A stretch of 64,000 nucleotides of DNA from Desulfohalobiaceae bacterium (GCA_027013815.1 JALWFY010000073.1:1-64000); one strand, 5' to 3'. Shown: positions 26,110-35,068, numbered from the stretch's first letter. Notes: generated from the sequence alone by a model not told the origin. Translations and numbers: made by a program.

Positions 26110-27202
26110 ATGGAACTAAAAGAGATTGTTCAACAGTTTAAAGAGATCCTAGATAATCCCTTTGAATATCTAAAAGGACTAAAGAGGCCAATAATTGCAT
26201 ATACATGCACATATGTGCCAGATGAAATCATATGGGGTCTTGGATTCCACCCTGCAAGGATCATTGGAACCTCTGAAAACCTGGAAATAGCACAGATGCA
26301 CCTACAACCCTATTGTTGTCCTGTTGGGAAATCCATCCTACAGGATCTACTATCTAAAAATCTACCTACCGCCCATGTAGTTTTTTGCAAACACATGTGA
26401 TACCATGCAGAGGATTTCAGATATATTTAGGATAAATAAGACCAATGTTCATCATATAGATTTCATGGTCCCTACAAAATTAAATTCCAAACCATCTGAG
26501 GAATATTTATATAATATAACAAAAAAATTCTATCATGTTCTAAAAAAAGACTCCCATTCCGAAGATAAGGTACTAGAATCTATTCATTTATTTAATCATA
26601 TGAGAGATCTAATAAAACGTATCACCTATATATCTAGCCAAAGTACAACACTTTCCAACCTAGATTTATATATTATACAATTAGTTGGAATGCTCATGGA
26701 TAGAAAGGAATATACCAGAGGATTAGAAGGGATTTTAAATTCCATTGAAAGCTCTCCACAACAAAAATTTATGGATCAAAAAAGGATTATAATAAGTGGC
26801 AGTATGTGCCAATCTCCTCTTTTATATAAAATTCTAGACCAATTAAGTGCCAGAGTAGTGTACAATGATACGTGTACTGGGAATAGAGCTTATGATAGGG
26901 ATGTGCACATAACAAAAGATATAATTAAAGGTGTATCTACTAGTTTTATTGATCGTCCAATCTGTGCAGCAAAACATGCTGGGACCTTTTCAAGGATAGA
27001 TTATCTAAAGTCCCTAATAAAAAAATATAGGGCCCAGGGGATGATTTATCTAGTGCCTAAATTCTGTGATCCCCATTCCTTTGATTTCCCAGACATAAGG
27101 GCACATATTAATATCCCGATATTATTTTTGGAAATAGAGCATCAACACGGGCTACATGGTCAAGAACATACTAGGATCCAGGCATTCTTAGAAAGATTAT
27201 AA
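26110..27202 (+). pseudogene. HgdB/BcrC-type 2-hydroxyacyl-CoA dehydratase subunit, frameshifted
   Basis: Two reading frames of one gene. The first (26110-26400) runs MELKEIVQQF to a TGA and contains the family's first Cys motif (YTCTYVPDEIIWGLGFHP). The second (used from about 26387 to 27202) contains ANTCDTMQRISDIF, the second conserved Cys. They join if one T is removed from the run of six T at 26381-26386, giving a 363-residue protein of normal length. These proteins carry a 4Fe-4S or double-cubane cluster and reduce or dehydrate acyl-CoA thioesters after low-potential electrons arrive from an HgdC-type ATPase. Both parts look otherwise intact, so a sequencing or assembly error in the homopolymer, or translational slippage, is as likely as true loss. 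An AAGGAG site precedes the ATG. Confidence 0.85.
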
Positions 27203-27223
27203 CCCAAAATCAGGAGATCAAAT

Positions 27224-28450
27224 ATGGTAGAATATAAAAAAGCACCTATTAAGGCCAAGGACAAGATGAAACAAATAATGACCAATTATTTTTTAGATGC
27301 TTACAGTGCAAAAGATAATGGTAAAAAGATAGCATGGATAACCAGTGGTGGTCCAGTAGAGCCCTTACTAGCCATGGATATCATACCAATTTATCCAGAA
27401 AACCACGGGGCAATGATTGGTGCATCAAAAATGGGTCAAAAACTTTGCTCTTATGCACAGGGGTTGGGATATCCAAATGACCTATGCTCATATGCCTTAG
27501 CAGACATTGCTTGTAGTAAAGGAGAAAAGGGGCCAATTGGACAACTTCCTAAACCTGACCTATTAATATGCTGCAACAATATATGTTCCACTGTAGTAAA
27601 ATGGTATGAGATACAGGCAAGGTACTTTGATGTTCCCCTATTTATTTTAGATACTCCAATGTGTCATACTGGATTTTCTTATGAAATAAGGTCCTATGTT
27701 GAACAACAATTTTATGAACTATTTTTGTTTTTAGAACACATATGCAAAAAAAAATTCAATCAAGAAAGATTACAACACATTGGGATGCTGTCTATCCAAG
27801 CCCAAAGACTGTGGCAAGAGATACTTGAAACTACAAAACATTCACCTGCTCCCATGAGTGCATTTGACGCATTCTTCCACCTGGCCCTTATTGTAACCCT
27901 GAGAGGGACACAGGTCTGTGTGGATTATTATAAGGAATTATTAGAAGAAATGCATCAAAGGATAGAGCAAGGTATTTGCGCTGTTCCACAAGAAAAATTT
28001 AGAATCTTGTGGGATAATCTACCAATATGGTACAGGACTAAATGGTTATCAGATAAATTTGCCCAAAAGGGGGTATGTCTAGTAGCAGATACATATACCT
28101 CTGCATGGTGCAGTTCTTTAAAATATATTGATGAAAACAATTTCTTAAATCCCTTATCAGAGGCATATACTAGGATCTATTTAAACCAAGGTATTGATAT
28201 AATGGCAGATGAAATAATTAAAATGATAGAAAAATATATGATACACGGCTTTGTTATGCACTCAAATAGGAGTTGCAAACCATACTCCTTTGGGCAGTAT
28301 GATATACAAAATATAATTAGAGCTCAAACTGGTATACCTATACTTATAATAGAGGCAGATATGCTAGATGAGACTAAATTTGCAGAGGGACAAATTGAAA
28401 GCAGAATTGAGGCATTTGTGGAACTCTTAGAAACCAGATATGAAGCATAA
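27224..28450 (+). CDS. HgdA/BcrB-type 2-hydroxyacyl-CoA dehydratase family subunit
   Basis: A 408-residue partner of the previous gene, 21 bases downstream. Family features seen: ITSGGPVEPLLAMDIIPIYP near residue 45, the cysteine-rich stretch QKLCSYAQGLGYPNDLCSYA, then LPKPDLLICCNNICSTVVKW, and FILDTPMCHTGF. The C-terminal half has HSNRSCKPYSFGQYDIQ, the third cluster-binding motif. Together with the frameshifted subunit and the activator it forms a complete HgdABC/BcrBC-like set. The substrate is unknown: 2-hydroxyacyl-CoA dehydration, aryl-CoA reduction and double-cubane-type reduction of small molecules are all possible. No acyl-CoA transferase lies nearby. Confidence 0.88.
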   Translation: MVEYKKAPIKAKDKMKQIMTNYFLDAYSAKDNGKKIAWITSGGPVEPLLAMDIIPIYPENHGAMIGASKMGQKLCSYAQGLGYPNDLCSYALADIACSKGEKGPIGQLPKPDLLICCNNICSTVVKWYEIQARYFDVPLFILDTPMCHTGFSYEIRSYVEQQFYELFLFLEHICKKKFNQERLQHIGMLSIQAQRLWQEILETTKHSPAPMSAFDAFFHLALIVTLRGTQVCVDYYKELLEEMHQRIEQGICAVPQEKFRILWDNLPIWYRTKWLSDKFAQKGVCLVADTYTSAWCSSLKYIDENNFLNPLSEAYTRIYLNQGIDIMADEIIKMIEKYMIHGFVMHSNRSCKPYSFGQYDIQNIIRAQTGIPILIIEADMLDETKFAEGQIESRIEAFVELLETRYEA

Positions 28451-28474
28451 CCTTACCTTAAGGAGGGGCCTTTT

Positions 28475-29248
28475 ATGATTAGCGTTGGAATAGATATTGG
28501 TTCAATTACAGTAAAATGTGCCGTAATAAAGGACAATGAAATATTGGCAACATCTTTAGACCTAACTGGATTTGACGTAAAAAAAGCATGGAACAAAGTA
28601 TTTTATGATACCATTAATAAAGCAAACATCCTTGAAAAACAAATAGACTATATTATATCTACCGGCTATGGTAGAGAAAGCGTGGACATTGCAGACAAAA
28701 AAATAACAGAGATCACCTGCCATGGAGCTGGGGCACATTTTTTAGACCCAAGGGTTCGAACTGTGATAGACATTGGTGGACAAGATTCCAAGGCAATATC
28801 CTTGGATAAAAATGGCAGGATCCTGGATTTTGTCATGAATGATAAATGTGCCGCAGGCACTGGACGTTTTTTAGAAGTCATGGCCAGGGCCATGGGGGTT
28901 GACTTAAAGGAATTTGGAAACTTATCATTAGAGGCAAAAGATCCAGTAAAGATAAGTAGTTTATGTACTGTATTTGCAGAATCTGAAGTTATTACCATGG
29001 TATCCAAGGGCAAAAAAAGAGAGGATATAATCGCAGGAATCCATAACTCCATTGCATCTAGGACATTTTCAATGGCCAACAGGCTCCAAATTTCGCCTCC
29101 TATAATGCTCACTGGAGGCGTAGCCAAGAATAAAGGACTTGTGAAGGCATTGGAAAAAAAATTTGCCCAAGATATTATAGTAAGTCCTTTTGCTCAATTA
29201 AATGGAGCAATTGGTGCTGCTTATCTGGCACAAAATCATAAAAAATAG
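28475..29248 (+). CDS. acyl-CoA dehydratase activase (HgdC-type ATPase)
   Basis: A 257-residue member of the ASKHA ATPases, of normal length for HgdC/FldI. It dimerises around one 4Fe-4S cluster and uses ATP to push an electron to the dehydratase. Seen motifs: VGIDIGSITVKCAVI (phosphate 1), DIGGQDSKAI (phosphate 2), DKCAAGTGRFLEVMA with the first cluster Cys (about residue 125), SSLCTVFAESEV with the second Cys (about 164), and LTGGVAKNKG (adenosine). It has an AAGGAGG site and follows the second dehydratase subunit by 24 bases. Confidence 0.95.
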   Translation: MISVGIDIGSITVKCAVIKDNEILATSLDLTGFDVKKAWNKVFYDTINKANILEKQIDYIISTGYGRESVDIADKKITEITCHGAGAHFLDPRVRTVIDIGGQDSKAISLDKNGRILDFVMNDKCAAGTGRFLEVMARAMGVDLKEFGNLSLEAKDPVKISSLCTVFAESEVITMVSKGKKREDIIAGIHNSIASRTFSMANRLQISPPIMLTGGVAKNKGLVKALEKKFAQDIIVSPFAQLNGAIGAAYLAQNHKK

Positions 29249-29261
29249 AGGGGGATGAGAC

Positions 29262-30158
29262 ATGAGAATTTTAGAACCTGGATGGGTATGTGAGGGGATA
29301 TATCTCCTTGGTAAACCTGAATCAAATGTATATCTATTGGATGGCGCCGATGAAATGGCCATTATTGGGGGGGGCATGATATATATTGCACCCCTTGTAA
29401 TGGAGCAGATTAAAAATTTAGGCATTGAGCCAAATAAAATCAAAAAGGGGGTTATCCTGCACTCGCATTTTGACCATATTGGGATATTTCCTTATCTCAA
29501 AAAGAATTGGCCATGGTTGCAAATCTATGGATCAAAGCGAGCAAAAGATCTGCTGGCTACTCCAAAGGTAATTGAGTCTATCCAATTTATGAATGACATA
29601 TTATTTGAAAGGGAAAATATGAAAGAAAAGGCAAAGGAGATGGACTTGGATTTTCCTGGCCTAGAAGTCAATAAGACTTTATCTAACAACGAGACATTAA
29701 GTGTAGGGGAATTTACACTCCAGGTATTGGAGGTCCCAGGGCATTCATCTTGCTCTATTGCCCTTTATGAACCCAACATAAAGGCACTTTTTGCATCAGA
29801 TGCTGGTGGTATACCTATGGGAGAAGATGTATTTACTGCTGCCAACTCCAACTTTGACAAGTATATAGAAAGCTTGGAGAAGATGTCCAAATTGGACGTA
29901 AAAGTCCATTTAGCAGAACATTTTGGGGCCATGACTGAAAATGATGCACAGGAGTTTATGAAAAAATCACTAAAATCTGCAAAATCAACTCGAAAACTAC
30001 TAGAGCAGGTGTATAAAGAAAACAAAGACATCAAGACTGCCACTGAAAAAGTTACTAATATGTTAGAAAAAAAACTGGACAAGGATTTCCTCCCTAAAGA
30101 GGTCATCTCCATAGTGGTTGGCCAGATGCTAAAATACATATCCAAGCACATAAATTAA
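29262..30158 (+). CDS. metallo-beta-lactamase fold hydrolase
   Basis: A 298-residue MBL-fold protein. The metal motifs are complete: HSHFDHIG (residues 67-74), VPGHSS (His about 158), ASDAGG (bridging Asp about 180) and a late His in HLAEHFG (about 225). A C-terminal helical domain of about 70 residues follows. The start is 13 bases after the activase with a GAGGGGG site. The family includes thioesterase-like, glyoxalase-like and flavodiiron-type enzymes; no flavodoxin domain is present. Its place inside the dehydratase operon suggests a thioesterase-like role on a CoA ester, which is inference only. Confidence 0.85.
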   Translation: MRILEPGWVCEGIYLLGKPESNVYLLDGADEMAIIGGGMIYIAPLVMEQIKNLGIEPNKIKKGVILHSHFDHIGIFPYLKKNWPWLQIYGSKRAKDLLATPKVIESIQFMNDILFERENMKEKAKEMDLDFPGLEVNKTLSNNETLSVGEFTLQVLEVPGHSSCSIALYEPNIKALFASDAGGIPMGEDVFTAANSNFDKYIESLEKMSKLDVKVHLAEHFGAMTENDAQEFMKKSLKSAKSTRKLLEQVYKENKDIKTATEKVTNMLEKKLDKDFLPKEVISIVVGQMLKYISKHIN

Positions 30159-30173
30159 AAAAGGCCCAGACCA

Positions 30174-30689
30174 ATGCAAAAGGACTTAAAGAGAACACTC
30201 TCTCCTAATCTTGAGGACTATCTTGAAACAATCTTCTTGCTTGAAAGGGAAAAGGATTCTGCCAAGGCCAAGGACATTGCAGAAAGATTAGGAGTACAAA
30301 GGGCCTCTGTTACTGGTGCCCTCCAGGTCTTGTCTCAAAAAGGACTTATTAATTATAGACCTTATAGTTCTGTAACCCTCACCACAGAGGATTTTAAACT
30401 TGCCAGTGAAATTGTCTATAGGCACAAGGTATTAAAAGAATTTTTTTCCCTTTTCTTAAAATTACCAGAAGATATAGCAGAGACCAATGCATGTAGACTT
30501 GAACATTATATAGATGATCAAGCCCTTGACAGGATTATAGCTTTTATTCAATTTGTGAACCGATGTCCTAGAGCTGGGAATAAGTGGCTCCTAAAATTTC
30601 TTGATTCCTGTTATGTTATAGAAAACAACGAAAAAAAATGTATTAAATGTATCAAGGATTCTCTAAAATCTCTAAACAAAAATAAATAA
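30174..30689 (+). CDS. DtxR/MntR-type metal-dependent transcriptional regulator
   Basis: A 171-residue regulator. The N-terminal winged helix-turn-helix reads NLEDYLETIFLLE, then KAKDIAERLGVQRASVTGAL (recognition helix) and GLINYRPYSSVTLT, typical for the Fe/Mn-sensing DtxR family. The dimer and metal-binding domain follows (RHKVLKEFFSLFL, then ACRLEHYIDDQALDRI with a Cys-x-x-Glu-His metal site). The C-terminus has three Cys in KKCIKCIKD. No SH3-like domain is present. As the last gene of the operon it may sense iron for the Fe-S-dependent enzymes upstream. It begins 15 bases after the MBL gene. Confidence 0.88.
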   Translation: MQKDLKRTLSPNLEDYLETIFLLEREKDSAKAKDIAERLGVQRASVTGALQVLSQKGLINYRPYSSVTLTTEDFKLASEIVYRHKVLKEFFSLFLKLPEDIAETNACRLEHYIDDQALDRIIAFIQFVNRCPRAGNKWLLKFLDSCYVIENNEKKCIKCIKDSLKSLNKNK

Positions 30690-30791
30690 CAAACTAAAGT
30701 TCCGAAAACTGCAGGTTAATATGCAAGGAGGCGAAAGGTGCATGGGGCAAGATGCGAATTCTTTCCTTTAGCCCTTAGCCTTTAGCCCTTA
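30690..30791 (-). repeat. mosaic repeat element, partial, minus orientation (copy G)
   Basis: Begins directly after the stop codon of the DtxR gene with the right-end module in reverse (CAAACTAAAGTTCCGAAAAC, TGCAGGTTAATATGCAAGG), then GGCGAAAGGTGCATGGGGC and AAGATGCGAATTCTTTCC, then CCTTTAGCCCTTAGCC words. The left-end module is absent. Confidence 0.85.
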
Positions 30792-30823
30792 TTACAAATC
30801 TTCCTTATAAAGGGGTTACAGGT

Positions 30824-32875
30824 ATGGGAAAAACGGCAAAAGGAAGCGACAAATATCTCCATAAAATTAGAAACATAGGTATGATAGCCCATATTGATGC
30901 TGGAAAGACCACGCTTACTGAGAGGATTCTATATTATACAAAAAGGATACATCGCATAGGTGAAGTCCATGAAGGCACTGCTACAATGGATTATATGCCA
31001 GAAGAACAAGAAAGGGGAATCACTATTACCTCTGCATGTACTTCATGTCATTGGCAGGACAAACAGATCAATATAATTGATACACCAGGCCATGTGGATT
31101 TTACCATAGAGGTAGAAAGGGCCCTTAGGGTATTAGACGGAGCAGTGGGAATATTTTGCGCTGTGGGAGGCGTTGAACCCCAGAGTGAAACTGTATGGAA
31201 ACAATCTCAAAAATATCGGGTACCTAAGATAGCCTTTATCAACAAGATGGACAGAATAGGGGCAAATTTTGAAAATGTATTAAAGGAAATGAAGGAAAAA
31301 TTAGGCACAAATCCAGTACCATTACAAATACCATGGGGTACAGGTTCAGAATTTTCTGGAGTAATTGACCTACTTGATATGAAATTTTTGTGGTTTGATC
31401 CAAGTTCCAGGGGAGAAGAGATTGAAAAAAAAGAACTCACCATTGAACAAAAAGATATGTGTATTAAATGGAGGGAAAAACTTATTGAAACCTTAGCGGA
31501 GATAGATGAAAATATACTTGAAAAATATCTATTAGAACAAGATATTAACAAAGAAGATATAAAAAAGGCCATTAAAAAAAACACCCTACAGCTTTCCATT
31601 ACCCCTGTTTTTGTGGGTTCAGCACTTAAAAACATAGGGGTACAACCAGTTTTAGATGGAATATGTGAGTTCTTGCCCTCTCCATTGGAGGTAAGACAAA
31701 TCCAAGGTATTGACCCTGATACAAAAGAAAAAAAGACATTTCCTGTATCCACCAACTCCCCTTTTTCAGCACTTGTTTTTAAAATAACCATGGAATCGGG
31801 AAGATTATTAGCTCTCTTAAGGGTATATTCTGGGTCCATTAAGGCAGGAGAAAAGGTCTATAACTCCACACAGGGTATTTATCAAAGGATTGCTAGATTG
31901 TTCACACTGCACGCAGATAGAAAGGAGAGGATCGATGAAGCAAGGGCTGGAGAGATAGTTGGGGCTGCAGGTCTAAAAGATGTAAGGACAGGTGATACCC
32001 TATGTCTAGATGACAATAAAATTATCCTTGAAAAAATAAGTGACTATAAGTCAGTCATATCTGTAGCATTGGAACCCAAAAATAGTGCTGAAGGTGAAAA
32101 ATTAATTGCAGCATTGGAAAAATTTTTAAAGGAAGACCCCACCCTTTTTATGGAAGTAGAAGAAGAGACTGGGCAGATTATTTTATCTGGTATGGGAGAG
32201 CTCCACTTAGAGATAGTCCAAGAAAGACTTAGGAGGGAATATAAAGTAGAATTTAGAGCGGGAAATCCACAGGTAGTATACAGAGAGACCATATTAAAAG
32301 AGGCAAGTGCAAAAGAGGTCTTTTTAAAAGAGCTTGGGGACAATATGCATTATGGATGTGTGGAATTAAGGGTAGAACCCATTGATAGAGATGAACAAAA
32401 TAAAATCATGTTTGAAATAGATACAACTATGTACCCTGAAAAATTAGTCAATGCCACAGAAACAGCCATTAAAGACGGCCTGCAAAGTGGTGTCCTAAAG
32501 GGTAGCCCAATTAATGGGGTCAAGGTAGTAATCCTTGATATGGGAGAGATAAAAGAAGAATCCTCTGAAATTGGATATCATATGGCTGCTGCCAGTGCAC
32601 TAAAAAAGGCGCTAACAAAGGCATCTCCTGTACTAATGGAACCTATAATGTCTTTAGAAATATATGCACCTGAAGAATTTGTAGGAGATGTGATATCCTT
32701 GATTGGTTCCAAAGGGGGAAAGATTGAAAACATGTTTGAGAGGGGTCCAGACAAGGTGATCCAGGGACTTGCCCCACTTAGAAGGCTATTTGGCTTTTCC
32801 ACTGAGTTGAGATCAGCGACCCAAGGACGGGCAGGTTTTGTAATGAAGTTTGAAAAATTCGATGTCCTAGATTAA
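30824..32875 (+). CDS. fusA: translation elongation factor G
   Basis: A 683-residue GTPase that drives ribosomal translocation. The G-motifs are complete: AHIDAGKTT (G1), RGITI (G2), DTPGH (G3), NKMD (G4) and SALK (G5). Domains II-V follow, including GELHLEIVQERLRREYKVE of domain III-IV and the domain IV/V LRRLFGFSTELRSATQGRA motif. The gene is not in a str operon with tufA and rpsL, so it may be one of two EF-G paralogues. The ATG has an AAAGGGG site; upstream lies repeat copy G. It precedes rsmA by five bases. Confidence 0.95.
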   Translation: MGKTAKGSDKYLHKIRNIGMIAHIDAGKTTLTERILYYTKRIHRIGEVHEGTATMDYMPEEQERGITITSACTSCHWQDKQINIIDTPGHVDFTIEVERALRVLDGAVGIFCAVGGVEPQSETVWKQSQKYRVPKIAFINKMDRIGANFENVLKEMKEKLGTNPVPLQIPWGTGSEFSGVIDLLDMKFLWFDPSSRGEEIEKKELTIEQKDMCIKWREKLIETLAEIDENILEKYLLEQDINKEDIKKAIKKNTLQLSITPVFVGSALKNIGVQPVLDGICEFLPSPLEVRQIQGIDPDTKEKKTFPVSTNSPFSALVFKITMESGRLLALLRVYSGSIKAGEKVYNSTQGIYQRIARLFTLHADRKERIDEARAGEIVGAAGLKDVRTGDTLCLDDNKIILEKISDYKSVISVALEPKNSAEGEKLIAALEKFLKEDPTLFMEVEEETGQIILSGMGELHLEIVQERLRREYKVEFRAGNPQVVYRETILKEASAKEVFLKELGDNMHYGCVELRVEPIDRDEQNKIMFEIDTTMYPEKLVNATETAIKDGLQSGVLKGSPINGVKVVILDMGEIKEESSEIGYHMAAASALKKALTKASPVLMEPIMSLEIYAPEEFVGDVISLIGSKGGKIENMFERGPDKVIQGLAPLRRLFGFSTELRSATQGRAGFVMKFEKFDVLD

Positions 32876-32880
32876 GGTAT

Positions 32881-33675
32881 ATGAAAAAAAACAACCAGTT
32901 CTTTCCCAAAAAAAGTCTTGGGCAAAACTTCCTAATAGACCTAAATATCATAAAAAAAATAATAAATCTAATAGGACCAGGGCCTAAAGACTCCATACTT
33001 GAGATAGGTCCTGGTAGAGGCGCTCTAACACAACATCTTATAAATTCTTGTAAAAGACTAATATTAATTGAACGGGACCAAGGGCTAGCTTTTTATATCA
33101 AAAAAAAGTGGCCATGGACTGAACTCATATTAATGGATGCTCGTAATGCACCTTGGGATCGTATCCATGAGAAAATAAATAAAATTGTTGGTAATCTACC
33201 ATACAATATTGCATCTAGACTTATCTGGGATATATGCTCCACTTGTACAAATTTAGACCTAATGGTGTTTACAATCCAAAAAGAAGTAGCAGAAAAAATA
33301 GCAGCAAAGGCAGGACAAAAAAAATATGGTCTTTTTTCAGCCTGGGTCCAGACTTTTTGTGATGTTGAGTTAAAATTTTTAATAGGTCCCAATTGTTTTT
33401 TCCCAAGACCCAAGGTTCAATCCCAGGTAGTGATCCTTAGGCCAAAAAAAAATATAGTACTAGACAAAGTTGCACAAAAAAGGTTATCTATTTTTTTGAA
33501 ATTTTGTTTTAAATGTCCAAGGAAACAACTAGGTAATATATTAAGGGATTCTTGGAATCCTGATATTGATAATTATATAGGAATGAGAGGATTCACAAAA
33601 AAAACAAGGCCAGGGATGCTAACGCCTAAAGATTTTTACGAACTCTCACGAATTCTATATAACTTTAATAGATGA
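32881..33675 (+). CDS. rsmA: 16S rRNA (adenine1518/1519-N6,N6)-dimethyltransferase
   Basis: A 264-residue RsmA/KsgA that dimethylates two adjacent adenines in helix 45 of 16S rRNA. Motif X is KKSLGQNFLID; motif I is ILEIGPGRGALT; motif IV is NLPYNIASRL, the catalytic N-L-P-Y-N. The C-terminal domain is normal. It starts five bases after fusA and is followed by a hairpin and T-run at 33768-33789. Confidence 0.95.
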   Translation: MKKNNQFFPKKSLGQNFLIDLNIIKKIINLIGPGPKDSILEIGPGRGALTQHLINSCKRLILIERDQGLAFYIKKKWPWTELILMDARNAPWDRIHEKINKIVGNLPYNIASRLIWDICSTCTNLDLMVFTIQKEVAEKIAAKAGQKKYGLFSAWVQTFCDVELKFLIGPNCFFPRPKVQSQVVILRPKKNIVLDKVAQKRLSIFLKFCFKCPRKQLGNILRDSWNPDIDNYIGMRGFTKKTRPGMLTPKDFYELSRILYNFNR

Positions 33676-33767
33676 AAAATTTAAGGTGAAGGTAATTTGT
33701 GGTAATTATTTGTAATTTATAGTAATTTTTGTTAAATTAATATTATATAATTTTAGATGCTGTAAAG

Positions 33768-33789
33768 TGAAGCTTTGCTTCAGTTTTTT
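33768..33789 (+). terminator. probable Rho-independent terminator after rsmA
   Basis: Stem TGAAGC (33768-33773) with GCTTCA (33777-33782), a three-base loop, then G and six T. It is short but lies 93 bases after rsmA in an otherwise very AT-rich spacer. The 437 bases between rsmA and the HU gene hold this hairpin, the promoter candidate below and no gene. Confidence 0.55.
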
Positions 33790-33914
33790 AAATACGTGTT
33801 AGATTAATATTCAAATTCAATTCAAAATTATAAAAAAGACAAAACAACGTATAAGGGCAACCTATTGTTATAGAAAAAATTTTTTAAGTTTAGTTGATGA
33901 AATACTTATAAAAT

Positions 33915-33954
33915 AAGGGATAATCCCTTGACAGGAGATTTTATTTAATATTAG
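33915..33954 (+). promoter_or_regulatory. promoter-like site with adjoining palindrome upstream of the HU gene
   Basis: A perfect palindrome, AAGGGAT-A-ATCCCTT (33915-33929), overlaps the first two bases of a TTGACA box (33928-33933). The -10 is uncertain: TATTAG at 33949-33954 leaves 15 bases. A second TTGACG...TAATAT pair lies at about 33968-33990 with a similar layout. The leader to the HU start would be about 150 bases. Confidence 0.35.
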
Positions 33955-34112
33955 AAGTGTTGTCTATTGACGGACTACGCACCTAATATTTCAAGGAGGG
34001 TAGATTCTTCTAATAGAGAATATTAATTAGGTATATTAGTAGGTTATGGTATATTAAAGATTGGGAATAGTTTTTTTAGTAGAGCCACAATTTTAGTAAG
34101 GAGGAAGATATA

Positions 34113-34385
34113 ATGACAAAGGCAGATCTTATAGCAAAGGTCGCAGAAAAGACAGAAATCACAAAAACCGAAGCTGAAAAAGTAGTAGGGGCCTGTTTAG
34201 AGTCCATTAAGGAAATACTTCAAAATGACAAAAAATTGACTCTTACAGGTTTTGGGACCTTTGAGGTGGTCCAGAGAAAAGAAAGAAAGGGGAGAAACCC
34301 ACAAACCGGGGAAGAAATGATCATACCTGCAACTAAAGTAGTAAAATTCAAACCAGGCAAATTATTAAAAGAGGCCGTAAAATAA
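34113..34385 (+). CDS. hup: HU-family DNA-binding protein
   Basis: A 90-residue nucleoid protein. It has the HU fold: helical dimer part (MTKADLIAKVAEKTEITK), the GFGTFEV turn (residues about 46-52), then the beta-arm with GRNPQTGEEMIIPA, including the Pro that inserts into the minor groove, and the C-terminal FKPGKLLKEAVK. An AAGGAGG site lies eight bases upstream. It is followed 20 bases later by a small membrane protein gene and then a strong terminator. Confidence 0.96.
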   Translation: MTKADLIAKVAEKTEITKTEAEKVVGACLESIKEILQNDKKLTLTGFGTFEVVQRKERKGRNPQTGEEMIIPATKVVKFKPGKLLKEAVK

Positions 34386-34405
34386 TAACATAAGGAGAAA
34401 ATTAT

Positions 34406-34579
34406 ATGCTTCCAGGGGAAACTATCCATTCAATGCTGCCGCAAGACCTTCCCTGGTGGAGACCTGATCATGCAATCTTTTTTGGAATAGTTTATATAAT
34501 ATTAATGGTGATTGGATCAGGTGTGGGGCTTGTAGTATTGAGATCTTTATTACAAGTATTTAAAGATAGACGCTCGTAA
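34406..34579 (+). CDS. 57-residue single-span membrane protein
   Basis: An ATG at 34406 with a TAAGGAG site eight bases away opens 57 codons to a TAA. The product starts MLPGETIHSMLPQDLPWW and has one membrane helix (about residues 24-48, FFGIVYIILMVIGSGVGLVV), then a short basic tail (KDRRS). The Pro/Trp-rich N-terminus before the helix (LPWWRPDH) looks designed for the membrane surface. It lies 20 bases after the HU gene and before the terminator at 34632, so both share a transcript. I do not recognise a characterised family. Base composition is like the neighbours. Confidence 0.75.
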   Translation: MLPGETIHSMLPQDLPWWRPDHAIFFGIVYIILMVIGSGVGLVVLRSLLQVFKDRRS

Positions 34580-34631
34580 TAAAATAAATAGTCTCTACCC
34601 TGCAAGTCCTATGAACACATAAAATTCTTAA

Positions 34632-34667
34632 AGAGAGGTGGAGAGTTGAAAACACCTCTCTTTTTTT
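34632..34667 (+). terminator. Rho-independent terminator of the HU operon
   Basis: Stem AGAGAGGTG (34632-34640) with CACCTCTCT (34653-34661), a 12-base loop, then a run of seven T. It lies 52 bases after the 57-residue gene. Confidence 0.9.
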
Positions 34668-34732
34668 CTTGCCAAACTATTAAAAGATTCTTATTGTATT
34701 AAGATTAGTTCATAAAAAGGGGGTGAAGCTAA

Positions 34733-34933
34733 GTGCCTGGAGTTTTTTTACATGATGGAGAGAACTTTGAGATAGCAATCAAAAAGTTCAAAAAACAGTG
34801 CGAAAAGGCAGGGATCCTATCAGAATTAAAAAAAAGACAACACTATGAAAAGCCCAGTGTAAAGAGGAAGAAAAAGGAGGCTGCTGCCAGAAAAAGGTTA
34901 ATGAAAAAATTGAGAAAGGCTGGATTGATTTAA
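34733..34933 (+). CDS. rpsU: 30S ribosomal protein S21
   Basis: A 66-residue basic protein with GTG start (34733) and a GGGGGTGA site nine bases upstream. The family features are the N-terminal [20 protein letters not shown] and the Lys/Arg-rich C-terminal helix ([19 protein letters not shown]). It starts the macromolecular-synthesis cluster rpsU-(mutS2)-dnaG-rpoD. Confidence 0.96.
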   Translation: MPGVFLHDGENFEIAIKKFKKQCEKAGILSELKKRQHYEKPSVKRKKKEAAARKRLMKKLRKAGLI

Positions 34934-34952
34934 TTTTTTGTGACTACAAAAA

Positions 34953-34991
34953 CCGGGTTTCTATCTTTTATCATACTGATTAGAGACCCGG
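34953..34991. terminator. hairpin after rpsU, possible attenuator or bidirectional terminator
   Basis: Arms CCGGGTTTCTA (34953-34963) and TAGAGACCCGG (34981-34991) pair with one mismatch. There is no T-run on the plus side; on the minus side TTTTTG follows. In other bacteria a partial terminator lies between rpsU and dnaG and lets S21 be made in excess; this hairpin is placed to do that. Confidence 0.5.
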
Positions 34992-35005
34992 CCCTCCTCA
35001 TAATA

Positions 35006-35020
35006 TTTCACATTGTGAAA
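35006..35020. promoter_or_regulatory. perfect palindrome before mutS2
   Basis: TTTCACA-T-TGTGAAA, a 15-base perfect palindrome 49 bases before the mutS2 start. It resembles an operator in symmetry and length. No regulator is assigned. Confidence 0.3.
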
Positions 35021-35068
35021 CGCGTATAAACTTGTTCATAATTAACCCCTGAAAGACCTGTATGAAAC

